A DNA stretch of 64,000 nt from Sipunculus nudus (Eukaryota > Annelida > Sipuncula > Golfingiida > Sipunculidae), in NCBI GenBank assembly GCA_026874595.1, contig CM049320.1, positions 42,170,714-42,234,713 of the forward strand. Direction: 5' to 3'. This document shows positions 30,801 to 40,999 of the stretch, in pieces; position 1 is the first letter of the stretch, and the number at the start of each line of letters is the position of its first letter. Below the pieces are notes generated by a model. It was given only the letters and a program-made list of their open reading frames with translations, searched no databases and had not been told where the DNA came from. A program made the position numbers and the translations under genes.

Positions 30801-31002
30801 AGACTCCATTTATGTGATATGGAGTCCGACCATCTGGCGGTGAGAGTTCACCCTGCGGTACATGGAGGGACCTTTAACATGAAATACCACTGCTTGTTGT
30901 GTGATAGAGAAGCAAACTTGTATTTATATATAAAAATAAACTTAATATGTTTCAGATTAAATCGATATCACCTTAATGTGCACCTGTAAATGTTTTTTAT
31001 CC

Positions 31003-31254
31003 TTTGAACTGTCGGGGTTCAGTTGTTGCATGCGCAACAGAACAATGCCCGAAAAGGAATCCCATGCAAATTAGGTGGGCTTTACATGCAAATGAGGAAT
31101 TCAGGGGGGCTTTTCCAAGGAATGCCAGTGCCGTGCACTGGGATAGACCATATTTTCATAAGCATCCTTCCCATCATACATTTCTTGTTGTCAGTGATGC
31201 TAATTTCCTATTGGCTGTTCCAACTTGAAGGCTTCAGCAGCCTGACGGAGACAA
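31003..31254 (+). promoter_or_regulatory. Promoter-like cluster 0.9 kb upstream of CDCA3 coding exon 1
   Basis: Within 250 bp: CHR-type TTTGAA (31003-31008), NRF1-like TGCATGCGCA (31027-31036), two octamers ATGCAAAT (31064-31071 and 31086-31093, 22 bp apart), a Staf/ZNF143-like TTCCCATCATAC (31168-31179) and an inverted CCAAT box ATTGG (31210-31214). A GTAATA donor follows 'gacaaa' at about 31254. It could be CDCA3's own promoter with a short 5' exon. The two overlapping open frames here (31004-31228 and 31023-31259) are not believed. Confidence 0.45.
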
Positions 31255-32122
31255 AGTAATATCTGACTTCATTCAGAGTAAGTGCCCATACTTGAATATA
31301 AACTGATCATTCAACAAAAGTTTCAGTCCCAACGGGGTCCAAGCATCTGTAACAATAATAATATGTGGGGATGGACTAGTGTCCTCTTGTTACACTAGGC
31401 ATATACATGTCTTAGGGTTCCAAGGATCCGTACAACCTTGGATAGTATAGACTCTCCCCGCCAGAGGCTGCAGCGCTTGATCATTGTTTACTAATATATG
31501 TCAGTGCAGCAAGACTCCAGCAAGGCAATGTCATGCATTACATTATGGCGGACAATGAATATATGAGCCAATGAATTCAACTTTAGAGGCATTTTGTCTC
31601 TCAAACAACACCACCTTTCATTATATGACCCTTATTTTTCTAAAAAAAATTATTCATCTCTTGTATATAACAAAATATTACCTTAGATTATAATTTGCAT
31701 TAAAGATTGTAAGAAATAATCCTCTAAAAAAACGCTAAAATTCACAATTTCCCCTTGCTATAAATAATATATTGATATTTTGTCAGTTGCTTAGTTATTC
31801 AGTGTCATTTCTTTACTTATTTTTCTTGGTATGACATATACTTGAGGTCATTGACCAGTATACCAAATGTGGGTTCTTTATTAACAGACATTAATCAGTT
31901 AAAATACCAAGTTGAGATCAGGCAGACCCACTCTGCAATGAAAGAATAGGAGCATAAATAACAAACCAACTTACTGGGGGGGGGGGGAATTTACATTTTA
32001 AATATATTTGATAGGCCCTTGACAAAGTATGTGTATGAACACGCACATTGATTTTAAGCTTAAAGCTGCCCCGCACTAATTATCCTGCATTGCGTAGTAA
32101 CTTGATTTTTATTCCTCTGCAG

Positions 32123-32399
32123 AATCACCAGGACCTTGTGAATTGTACTGTACATGTTGTCACCATGGGAGCACTACAGACCAAGGAGTTCACCGAGATG
32201 TTAGAGGAGGAGTGTGCTGCCACACCTGAACCCAAACTCCGTTCCCTCTCAGCGCAGTTCGACCCTCGCTCACCCACAGCAGACATCACACGCACACCTA
32301 TCATGGTGGAGAAAACCCCCGACAATATACTAGACCCCAGGTCACCTTCAAATACCATCACAAGGACACCAATATACTCTTACATGGAGCAAAAGCAAG
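32123..32399 (+). CDS. CDCA3: CDCA3 first coding exon (5'UTR 32123-32164, CDS 32165-32399)
   Basis: Starts after acceptor CCTCTGCAG (AG at 32121-32122). The ATG at 32165 begins MGALQTKEFTEMLEEE, then two DPRSP repeats, ending YMEQKQ plus one base at donor CAAG|GTGAAA. The upstream in-frame extension to 32048 lies mostly before the acceptor, so it is intronic. Confidence 0.92.
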
Positions 32400-35300
32400 G
32401 TGAAATTTTTCTTCATTTAGACATTTAAACCTTCCATATAAACTGATGAAAATTCTCCCATTAGGCCAAAAAATTTTAGAAAATGTTTCTCAGGCACATA
32501 TTTCAGAAAGTGATGCTGGCGGATAGCTTTTATTTATTTAATTTTTCCACCATGAAAATATCTTAAAATATCATTATTTCTCATGCATGGGCAATAGAAA
32601 TGACAACCAATGGTTAACATGAGATTATAAACGATGTATACAATTACATGGAATTAGTCAAAAGGATCCTTGAAATATGTGACATTTCTTTTGCATGGAA
32701 TATTAACATGCAAACCAGATTATGTAGGACTATGGGTGTCAAAATCTTTGCCGTCAACCCAGAATACATGGGCGCCGCCAATGGTCATGACATTGGGATT
32801 CCCCCATTGAAATGCATGATTGTCATGCATTGTTAAAGCAAGATCCAAGATTGTTAAATAAAGAGATGCATTTGAAATTTCTATAAGTCTTATATTATCT
32901 TAATTGATATTTCTTATTTAAATTTTAATTCCAAATAAATAAATTGGAAGTTTGGCAGCCATCTTTATTCTCATCGAATGGTCACGAAGCATGAGAATAT
33001 TAAAAATATGCAAATAATTTCTCTTATACATTTGAATTCTATCACACATAAATTAGACCAATTCCAAGTGTTTATTTAAAGGTTAGTATAGTTTATTTTT
33101 ACAGAAACAAGCATGTTATCACTTCATTAGCTATGAACAGTACTGGCACGTAGGGACCAATACAGAAAATAGTTCACAAAGACAGAATTATTAGATATAT
33201 TAATCATAGTACCAGTAAACAATGTTAAAGTCCAACTGGTCAAAAGTTTTACAGGAATTATCAATGTATTGAAGTATATTCAAGGATAAAAATGGTTCAT
33301 TTATCACTAGGAGAGAAACTGGCAGATGCTGCAGTCACAGATTTTTTTATTAGCAACCAAGCATGTTACTAGATTACCACATGACATTTGGACAACTAAA
33401 AGGTTTGACATGGGGGGTTGGTTAAAGTGACGCCAGCAGTTCCTGATTTGCAGATTTACACAACATGGTGTAACTTGCATCTTGGAAAACAAGGAAAAAA
33501 TTTTGAATTTACATTTTTTTTTTCCCCAGACACTGAATTTTAGGAAGGTTCCTGAAATGAGGGAAGAGTCAGATACTGGTACTTTGTTGCCAAAAAAAAA
33601 GAGAAAATGATCAGTCTGATTTATTTTATCATATGCCCCAACAGCATATCTGATTGAAGATCTGTGGTTGTTTTTTTGTGTGATTTTAATTCTGTATATA
33701 TTTTAGGAAAGAAGGATGCACAGTCAGACACAGCACTGCAGAAGGCAGTGAGTGAGGACAGTCTTATTCACCCAGCAGACTCCTCACTATCAGATTCCCT
33801 CATGGGGCTAGCTCCTCTTGACCTTGATGCAGCGACTGACCTTGAAACCAAACTCATCACAGAAGTGAAACCAAATCCAGCGCCTGTCCCTGGTATGTCA
33901 CCTTTTTAATATTGTACTGCCATCTCGAGACGCAATAGATCAGCGTTCAGCTTGAAAGTGACACACCCTGTCCTGCTTGCGGTTAGATCAGACTGGAAGA
34001 TTAATCCCATCTTAACGCTCAAGTCTCAGCCCCACTAACTGGTAGACTTACAGATCATTAAATGTAGCATGCTTTATCTTTTGGCAGCAATATCATATGT
34101 TTGTCCCTCAACAAAATATCAAATACTCTTCATAATTGTGCATGAAATACACCACCACTCAGCTTACAAATTTTACTGGTGTGCTGTTCATGTACAATTC
34201 TGGGGATAATTAGAAATTTAGTTGAAGGACAAGCATGACATTACTTCCGAAAGAAAATGCATGCTACATTTTATGAAACTAGAGTAAAATTTACTGTTAG
34301 TCAGGCTGTGATTAGAGCCATTAGCTTAGACAAGCCTACTGGCCTGACCTTACATCCCGTAGAACATTTTCTCACTTTCCTGCTTGACACTTGATGGGCT
34401 TGGCATGAGAGTGGACTTAATTATATAACCTCGAGAGTTTTCAAAGGTCCTTTAAAACCAGAAAGACATGGAACATAGGATTCAAAGCACTGAAATCTTT
34501 GAGGTTTTGATGTTTACTGCAGGGCCTTTACACCAATTACACTCAAAGAATGGTAATCAAACAAATTAGATTTGGGTTATCACAGTTTTAAAACAGGAGC
34601 TGGATGCTCAGTGTGATACCTTTCTCTCAATGGTCCACTTGGCCTTGTATCAGTGCCTAATGGTGAATTCAGGCAAGTCCTGCTTAACAAAGGAGTGACC
34701 AAAGCAAAGTATCTGTAGAAAAATAGAAAGCTGTCTTCTAAGCAATGCAGGTCACTATACTGGGATGCACCCAAAATTGTGTAAACTTGCATTAACTAAT
34801 TCAGCCCCTGTTCCCAGGTTCATTGAACTGTACCTCCATGGATTTAACTTTATGATGTTCCTGAATCCAGATCATGTGCTGGATCCACCAAAAGTTAATC
34901 AATTCTTTATTGGCAAATTCTGGAAATGCCTTGAAAATTTTGTCAGATTATATTGTTAACAAACATACAAACAGGGATGGACACATACCCTCATGGCAGA
35001 GGCAATTAATTGATATCTGCATGAAGGTTAAACAGATGGTACAGTTCATAGATAATTAGAATGGACATATGTAAACTCACAAACAAGGGTGAATGCATAC
35101 CCTCCTGACAGAGACAATGACTGCAGTGTATAACTTCATAAGGAGTGTTCAGGTCCTTCTTCAAAGTTTAACTGGCCTTCAGTACCATCATGTCATGCTG
35201 CCATCCTAGTAATAAATTTTATTATTGAATGGGGTCCAAAAGATTAATGGATTATAAGCAATTTTTTTTTTTCAGTTACTGGTAGTCTGTCATTTGGTCA

Positions 35301-37224
35301 AGCTCAAAAGTTCAAATATGCAGTTTGGGTCATAGAAAATTTTAGTAAGATCCTAAAACCTCTACACTTCTGTAAATATCCTAGATAAAGTGTGGCCTGG
35401 AGGTGCAGAATTCCTGAATATGACCTATTGTTTGTTCCATCCCCTCATGTCCATTGGTCTACTGTTTGCTAGGAAATTTTATATTACCAGTAGTTACATT
35501 TTGAGGGCGAAAATGGAAACAATTTTCAACAAAGTAAAACTACACTCGTAGTAGTATTGATTGTATTCATAAATCATATTTGATGATTGAAAGATAAAAA
35601 GATTACCAACAGTCAATTAGGAAGTGTTCACACCATGTTTGGTCCAGACAAGTTCTTTGAAGTTAGTTTCCTCGTTCACGCCTTGTTCATAAGGTTGTGT
35701 TCTCTTCACAACGTCTACAGGACACTTGTCATGGACAAGTTATGTATGACAGCCTCTAAAACTGGCCATAAGATGTCGCCAACTGTCGAGCCATTTCACA
35801 GAAACTTATTCAAAACTTTCAATTCCCTCCAATATAAACAAAAAAGACCAACCCTGCTATTTTTTTATTTATTAAATTTCTCCTATCGCCCACATGCTAT
35901 AAATATTATATGCACCCTCAAATATTTTGTTTCCTGAAATTTTCTGCTGTCCTGCAATATTTAATGCCTGTTCACTGTTGATGCCAAACAATGGGCTGAC
36001 CTTAACTGGACCCTGAAACAGGTCACTCTAATCTTTATTTATCTGCATAGTGCATGTACCTTGTTAACTTACATCCAATACATCCATCACAGAACCCTCT
36101 TAAGAACTTTTCTTGACATAAATTACATGCATTTCATTAATATGTGCGCAGAGTAAGCCAGAAATCATATAAATTCTACTGATAGGCTAGGTGAATAGCT
36201 GGCTTTAAGCTGAGCAAGGCCTTGAGAAGTGACTGTCCAAAAAGCCATTGACCAATATCAGATGAGCAGACAGTCTGTGATGTCAGTGTGAACTTTTTTA
36301 GGATGATAGGATTGTATTAAGTAAAATCGTATAGTCAATATAAGCCACTGTCCTAAGTGTTTTGAATGGTGAATGTTGTTTGGTTTGAAATATAGTTGAT
36401 AGGTGTCAGCACATCTTTGATATTGTGTTTTGAGTTGTCTCCTTTGCCTTTCCTGATATCTTATTCCTGGTTGTTGTCCATACAAAACTAATACATTGAT
36501 ATAAAAATGAACCAGATATATTGCCTCTGGTGCTAGTTCCTTATTGAATTTTTCAATCACAAAGTATTAAGTAACTTGTCAGTACACAGTTGTTTATACT
36601 TTTTTTAAACTTATTAAACAGTTTTGTTTTCAATGACCTCCTAATCATCTTTTAATTCATCAGCTTCTTGCTTTTGACATGGCAGTTTACGTAACTAACT
36701 TTTCAGAATACACTGCAGATGTAACATTTTAAATTTTCAGATAAATTTTGCATTTTCTACACATTAAAACATGTCTTTATTTAAAATACATTTACTCAGT
36801 AACATTTGAAGATATGTTTGTGAAATTTTCAGCATTAACTGACAGACAAATGAATAAATATGTTATCCAGTAATGGAAGATGCCCTTGTTATTTTATTCA
36901 GCAGTTGGACCTCCAAGTGTGAAGAAAGGAAAAGACAAAGAAAAGACAGTGGTGAAAAAGGTCAAGGTCAAAGAAGCACAGAAGTCACAGCCCAAGGTCA
37001 GAGATAATACTCCAAGGTCACCGCTCAAGATCATGGGAGGAGTTCAGCATTCTCCTCGTGGACTGTGTCATGTTGATTCCAACTCTCCACGGTCTATCGT
37101 GCAGCGTAAACAAGCCAGTCGCCTTGGAATGGTCCAGAAAAGTCCCAGTCGGAAACAGTTAAACCTTAGCTCCACAAAATATAGCCAACTCATGGCACAG
37201 GACAAGGAAAACATGCACTGCTGA
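32165..37224 (+). CDS. CDCA3: CDCA3 (Tome-1, trigger of mitotic entry 1), complete in 3 coding exons, 247 aa
   Basis: Coding segments 32165-32399, 33707-33892 and 36902-37224 join in phase 1 with GT-AG introns to 744 nt including TGA. The start CACCATGG is an optimal Kozak context. The protein carries two DPRSPxxxITRTPI repeats (residues 33-46 and 57-70), as human CDCA3 does (268 aa). A Lys-rich region with several SP sites follows, then the C-terminal KEN box QDKENMHC (KEN 242-244). In vertebrates CDCA3 is an F-box-like SCF cofactor that promotes Wee1 destruction at mitotic entry and is itself degraded in G1 by APC/C-Cdh1 via the KEN box. It diverges from USP5, as in human. Confidence 0.93.
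32700..33260 (+). repeat. Dispersed ~550-bp repeat, copy 2 (in CDCA3 intron 1 of the coding region)
   Basis: Diverged direct copy of 130-680: same order of 'aaatgcatgattgtcatgcattgttaa' -like, 'gaaatttctataagtctta', 'ggcagccatcttt', 'caaataatttctctta' and 'tggtcaaaagttttaca' blocks. The 62-codon open frame at 32648-32836 lies in it and is not a gene. Confidence 0.6.
33707..33892 (+). CDS. CDCA3: CDCA3 second coding exon
   Basis: With the carried G it reads GKKDAQSDTALQKAVSEDSL, then an acidic, Ser/Asp-rich stretch to KPNPAPVP. Acceptor TATTTTAG|GA, donor CTG|GTATGT, phase 1 at both ends. This middle region is poorly conserved across the family. Confidence 0.88.
33893..36901 (+). other. CDCA3 second coding-region intron; no further features
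   Basis: AT-rich intron without recognisable coding or RNA content. A short stretch at about 36125-36210 ('agtaagcca.aaatca', 'gtgaatag.tggcttta') is shared with 22260-22325 in USP5 intron 2, so a small dispersed repeat is present in both genes. Confidence 0.6.
36902..37224 (+). CDS. CDCA3: CDCA3 third coding exon and stop
   Basis: Reads AVGPPSVKKGKDKEKTVVKK, later DNTPRSPLKIMGG and NSPRSIVQRKQ, and ends KYSQLMAQDKENMHC then TGA. The acceptor is a tandem NAGNAG (TTCAGCAG), so an isoform lacking one Ala is possible. The KEN box and SPR/SP sites fit an APC/C- and CDK-regulated protein. Confidence 0.92.
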
Positions 37225-38090
37225 GGTGCTTTATATGACAGTGGTTTACTCAGCCTGTTAAACCTGCAGTCATGTGTCAAGTCAACTGTTTCTTAACATC
37301 GCAAGTCATTGGATACCACACATAGGGAACTAAACTTTTGTAATCATGGACAAGACTTTCATGTACACATGCAACATAACTTTAATTCATATGACCTTGA
37401 ACAGACAAGGAAGTATACTCCTTTGACAGTGGTTATACTTGTCAGTTGTCCCAGATCTCCATTTACACTGCTGCTTTCTATAACAAGATTCTCAGAGCAA
37501 AAACCAATAATTAGACCTGTGGGATTGTGGTATCATCTTGTGCATCAAGCTTCAAACTTTAAACATGTGACATGGTCTGATTCATGGCCCTTGCCAGAAC
37601 CGGTGCAAACAGATATTGTCTTTCTATATTTAAAATTTGGAGCTGATGCACAATGCAAAACCATTGGTCGGATTACAATTGTGTACTCTGAGCCAGCCCT
37701 GGTGGTGGAAACCAGAGAATCTTGCTATACAAAACAGCGGTTAAAGCGAAGGAGATCAGATGACTGCTGTATATAATCGCTGCATGGGGAGTGTGCAGGA
37801 GTGGCTTAGTGCTCCTATCAGGGGGTGTAATTATATTATCATGTGGTCCCCTGGCTGTCTGTTAACCAATGATCAAGTTACTCACTTTCAGTATGACAGT
37901 CTGCATTTGTAGATATATAATATTCATTTCTTTCATAGGCTGATTTTAATATGCTGGCTTTCACTGCAGCCTTTTAAGGCATTATCTATAAGGGGCAAGA
38001 TATGTTTCAGTTGGGATTAAGACAAGAATCATGCATCCTGTGATCACACTAGGTTTTATTTTAATAAAATAAAATTTTTTATGAGTATTT
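37225..38090 (+). other. CDCA3: CDCA3 3'UTR with candidate poly(A) signal AATAAA at 38063-38068
   Basis: No poly(A) hexamer was noticed between the stop and this AATAAA, which is followed by a second overlapping ATAAAA and a T-rich stretch. The UTR would be about 850 nt. It contains a 155-codon open frame (37309-37776) that resembles no family I know. Confidence 0.5.
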
Positions 38091-38589
38091 TCTGCAGGTT
38101 AATCAGTGTATAGGAATAAGCAATCAGTCACATATCATTTATAGCTGTTTGTGACATGTCTCTGAAAACAAGCAATACATGCTATACTATAATGTATTGT
38201 ATTTTTATAGTAATTGAAAGGAAATGTAAGTTTTAGGACTTCTTAGTGTTCAAGGTTACTGAGCAAATATATAGTTTTCATGCCTTTGTATTATATCTGT
38301 ATGTGTAACATCACTGGTATGTATTGATATTTTATAATTATAATATATTTTGAAACAATTTTTATTCACTTTCATTATAAACATTGTTCTTTCATAATCA
38401 AAAGTAAAATGATCCCCTGCATTTCAGCCAAATCATCTTTTTTAAAACGTTGCTTTAATATTTAGAAGATTTTTTAACTGATGCTTGGAACTTCTTTCAC
38501 TCATTTTACCCTTTTCCAACACAAGTTGGAAGATATTAACACTTCAGCTTTAGTGCATACATAGTTTAGGCCTTCCCTCAGTGGATATT

Positions 38590-39070
38590 TCAAAATTTGG
38601 GTTATGTCATCAAGTTTGGAGCCAATCCGTCTACTCAAACTGGAGTTATTGGACGATAAACTAATTTGTGAATGGATGGACCCTGTGGCCTTGACCTTGT
38701 GAAAACAAAATCATAAAGAATATTCCCCTTTAGCAGGCGAGTTACAGGCGAGTTGGGATGAAATGTTTGTCTCAAAATGCATCTGCAATCTTTTTTAAAG
38801 AAGTGGGTCCTGTGACCTTGACCTTTGATCTCGTGACCCAAAATTCCGTAGTCCTTACTTTGGTGGTGGATCATATATAAGTCAAGCTTGAAATCAATAT
38901 TTCCATCCAATCTAGAGTTATCATCCAGAAACAAATTTCAAGACAGAAGGCCCCTTGAACTTTGACCTTGCAACCCTAAATTCAATCCTGATTCCCCCCT
39001 ATTGGCAGATAGCTATTTGTGCAAGATGGAAGGTCTGGGATGAAAAGTGTGGCTTAAAATACATCCACAA
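38590..39070 (+). repeat. 'gtgaccttgacctttga'-type dispersed repeat, copies downstream of CDCA3
   Basis: Three tandem-like modules, each with 'gggtcctgtgaccttgacc' or a variant, a 'ctcaaaatgcatc..caatctttt' block and a 'tgcaagatg' or 'tcaagcttg' block. Related to 21650-21960. This repeat type is typical of bivalve intergenic DNA. Confidence 0.7.
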
Positions 39071-39314
39071 TCTTTTTAAATAAGTGCAAATAATTAAAAC
39101 TATAGCATATATAAACGTACGTTAATCTGATCAAATTTGAATATTTTTTTTTACCCGAGGTACTTTAATCTGTCTATAACAAGAGAAATAATACATGTAT
39201 TGATTATATACATAATTCCACAAATTTATTCAGGTATACAAATTGATGCAAATGATCTCATTAAATATATAAACTACAACAATTAATCCATAAACAGTCC
39301 CTCTCCACGCCCCA

Positions 39315-39690
39315 GCCCGACAGCGGACGGCTTCACAAACAACCCAACGCTCCAGCCCGTCACCTGACCCCCTAACAAACAGCCCCTCTCCAGGCCCGTC
39401 AGATGAAGACCTCGCAAGCAACCCTTTCTACAAGTCCCGGCCCGATTGATGCCCCCCTCCCCCACAAACCACCCCTTCCACGCCCTGGCCCGTAAGCTGA
39501 TGGCCTCACAACTAACCCTTCTCCACGCCCTGGCCCGTCACCTGACCCCTTAACAAACAATCCATCTTAATGCCCCGGCCGGTCAGCTGACGCCCTCATA
39601 AGCAACCTTTTCAGTGTCTGCAAGCCCCGGCCCGTCAGCTGACCCCCCTACAAACAACCCCTCCCCCCCCCCCCCCCCCGGCCCGTCATC
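39315..39690 (+). repeat. GC-rich degenerate minisatellite, about nine ~46-bp units
   Basis: The motif GGCCCGTCA.CTGA or variants recurs at 39315, 39355, 39394, 39440, 39488, 39533, 39578, 39630 and 39681, separated by 39-52 bp. Between them are 'cctaacaaacaacccctc' -like spacers. Base composition is sharply unlike the AT-rich surroundings. It ends in a C-run (about 39664-39679) and a short (TA)n. Minus-strand open frames here are by-products. Confidence 0.85.
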
Positions 39691-40139
39691 TGATATGATA
39701 TTAAACCAATAATATATATATATATATATATTTATTGTTAAATATGTTAAAAATTACTTTCTAGTTTTTCTCTACTTTAATCCTTGATATAGCGAGCCAG
39801 GTCTATTACATTAATAATGAGCGGGACATTGAACCAATCAAATGACTTGTGCAAACTTATTTCAGAGGAGGGATCCAGGAAATAGTAAAAGGAGGGATCT
39901 AGCCCGGGAGGACTAGTGGCTCATCCTAAAAAAAGGTGCCCCTGTCCGGAAAAGAGGGGGTCCAGGCCGCAAAAAAAAAAATGGTCTGAACCCCCCCCCC
40001 CCCCCAAAAAAAAAAAAAAAATTGCGGCGGCTGAAAAAAGTGGGAGTCCGGGCCTCGTGGAACCCCCCTCTGGATCCGCTTCAAATCCTTATTTTCTGCG
40101 GCTGCCGGAGCACGTCTCTTGTGCTTGTCATGACCAACA

Positions 40140-40995
40140 CCTATGACTAGGTCTCTACTTTTGATGATTGCCTCATAGTAAAATTTGCAGATGACGTAAC
40201 AGTTTCTAGGCTCATCCGGGGAAATAATGAAAGTGTTTACCGCAATGAAATTAAAACTCTAACTTCGTGCTACTCTGAAAACAATCTGGAGTTAAATGTA
40301 AAGAAAACCATTTAGACGAAAGAAAACTGAAATATTACCCTTAGTAATTGAAGGCTCTGAGGTTGAAATCGTTGACCGTTTTAAATTTTTAGGAATTTTT
40401 TTCTTCTTATTTGAAGTGGGTCGAAAATGTTAATGACTGCTTAAAGAAGGCACAACAACGTTTATTCTTTCTAAGGAACCTAAAAGATTTCGGGCTCAGT
40501 CAACCGATTTTATTAAAGTTTTACCGGGCGGTAATTCAGGGAGTCCTGACGTTTTCAGTCACTTGGGGGGGGGGGGGGGCAGTATCACGGTCGAGGAAAG
40601 GAACCATCTTTCGAGGGTAGTTAGAACAGCTGAGAGGATCATTGGGGTTCCTTTACCCACAGTTCACACATATTTCAAACACGATTGATGAAGAAAGCAA
40701 ACGACATTATAGAAGATTATAGTCATCCAGCGCACTATTTTTTTAATGAAATCGGGGTTCGCGACAGGTCGCTATCAGGCAATTCCAAAAGAACTCAAAC
40801 TAGCACTTACGCGTCAGTCGTTCGGGAATTAAATATATCACTTGCAGCTCAATAATCTAGTCAAATAATCTTAGTCATACGTCTTTTTTTCTATACACAA
40901 TTTTATTTTATTACTTTTTGTTTAATGTGTTTGTTTCAGCAAGCCAGTCAAGCCAAATACTATTGTATGTGATGATTTTATTACATATATATAGC
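40140..40995 (+). mobile_element. 5'-truncated, broken LINE (CR1/jockey-type reverse transcriptase C-terminus)
   Basis: Frames pieced across frameshifts show KFADDVTVSRL with the FADD catalytic box (40184-40195), then ENNLELNVKKT, VDRFKFLGI, LKKAQQRLFFLRNLKDFGLS, FYRAVIQGVLTFSVT, VVRTAERIIGVPLP and KKANDIIEDYSHPAHYFF. This order matches the end of the reverse-transcriptase and C-terminal region of CR1/jockey-group non-LTR elements. A long G-run at 40565-40579 interrupts the coding sequence, and there are stops. The 3' end has a 'tatcttatcttaac' type tail. Confidence 0.85.
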
Positions 40996-40999
40996 AATA

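Noticed and set aside
32048-32164. N-terminal extension of CDCA3 upstream of 32165
   Set aside because: The frame stays open, but bases before 32123 lie left of a clear CCTCTGCAG acceptor, and the family start (MG...) with ideal Kozak context is at 32165.
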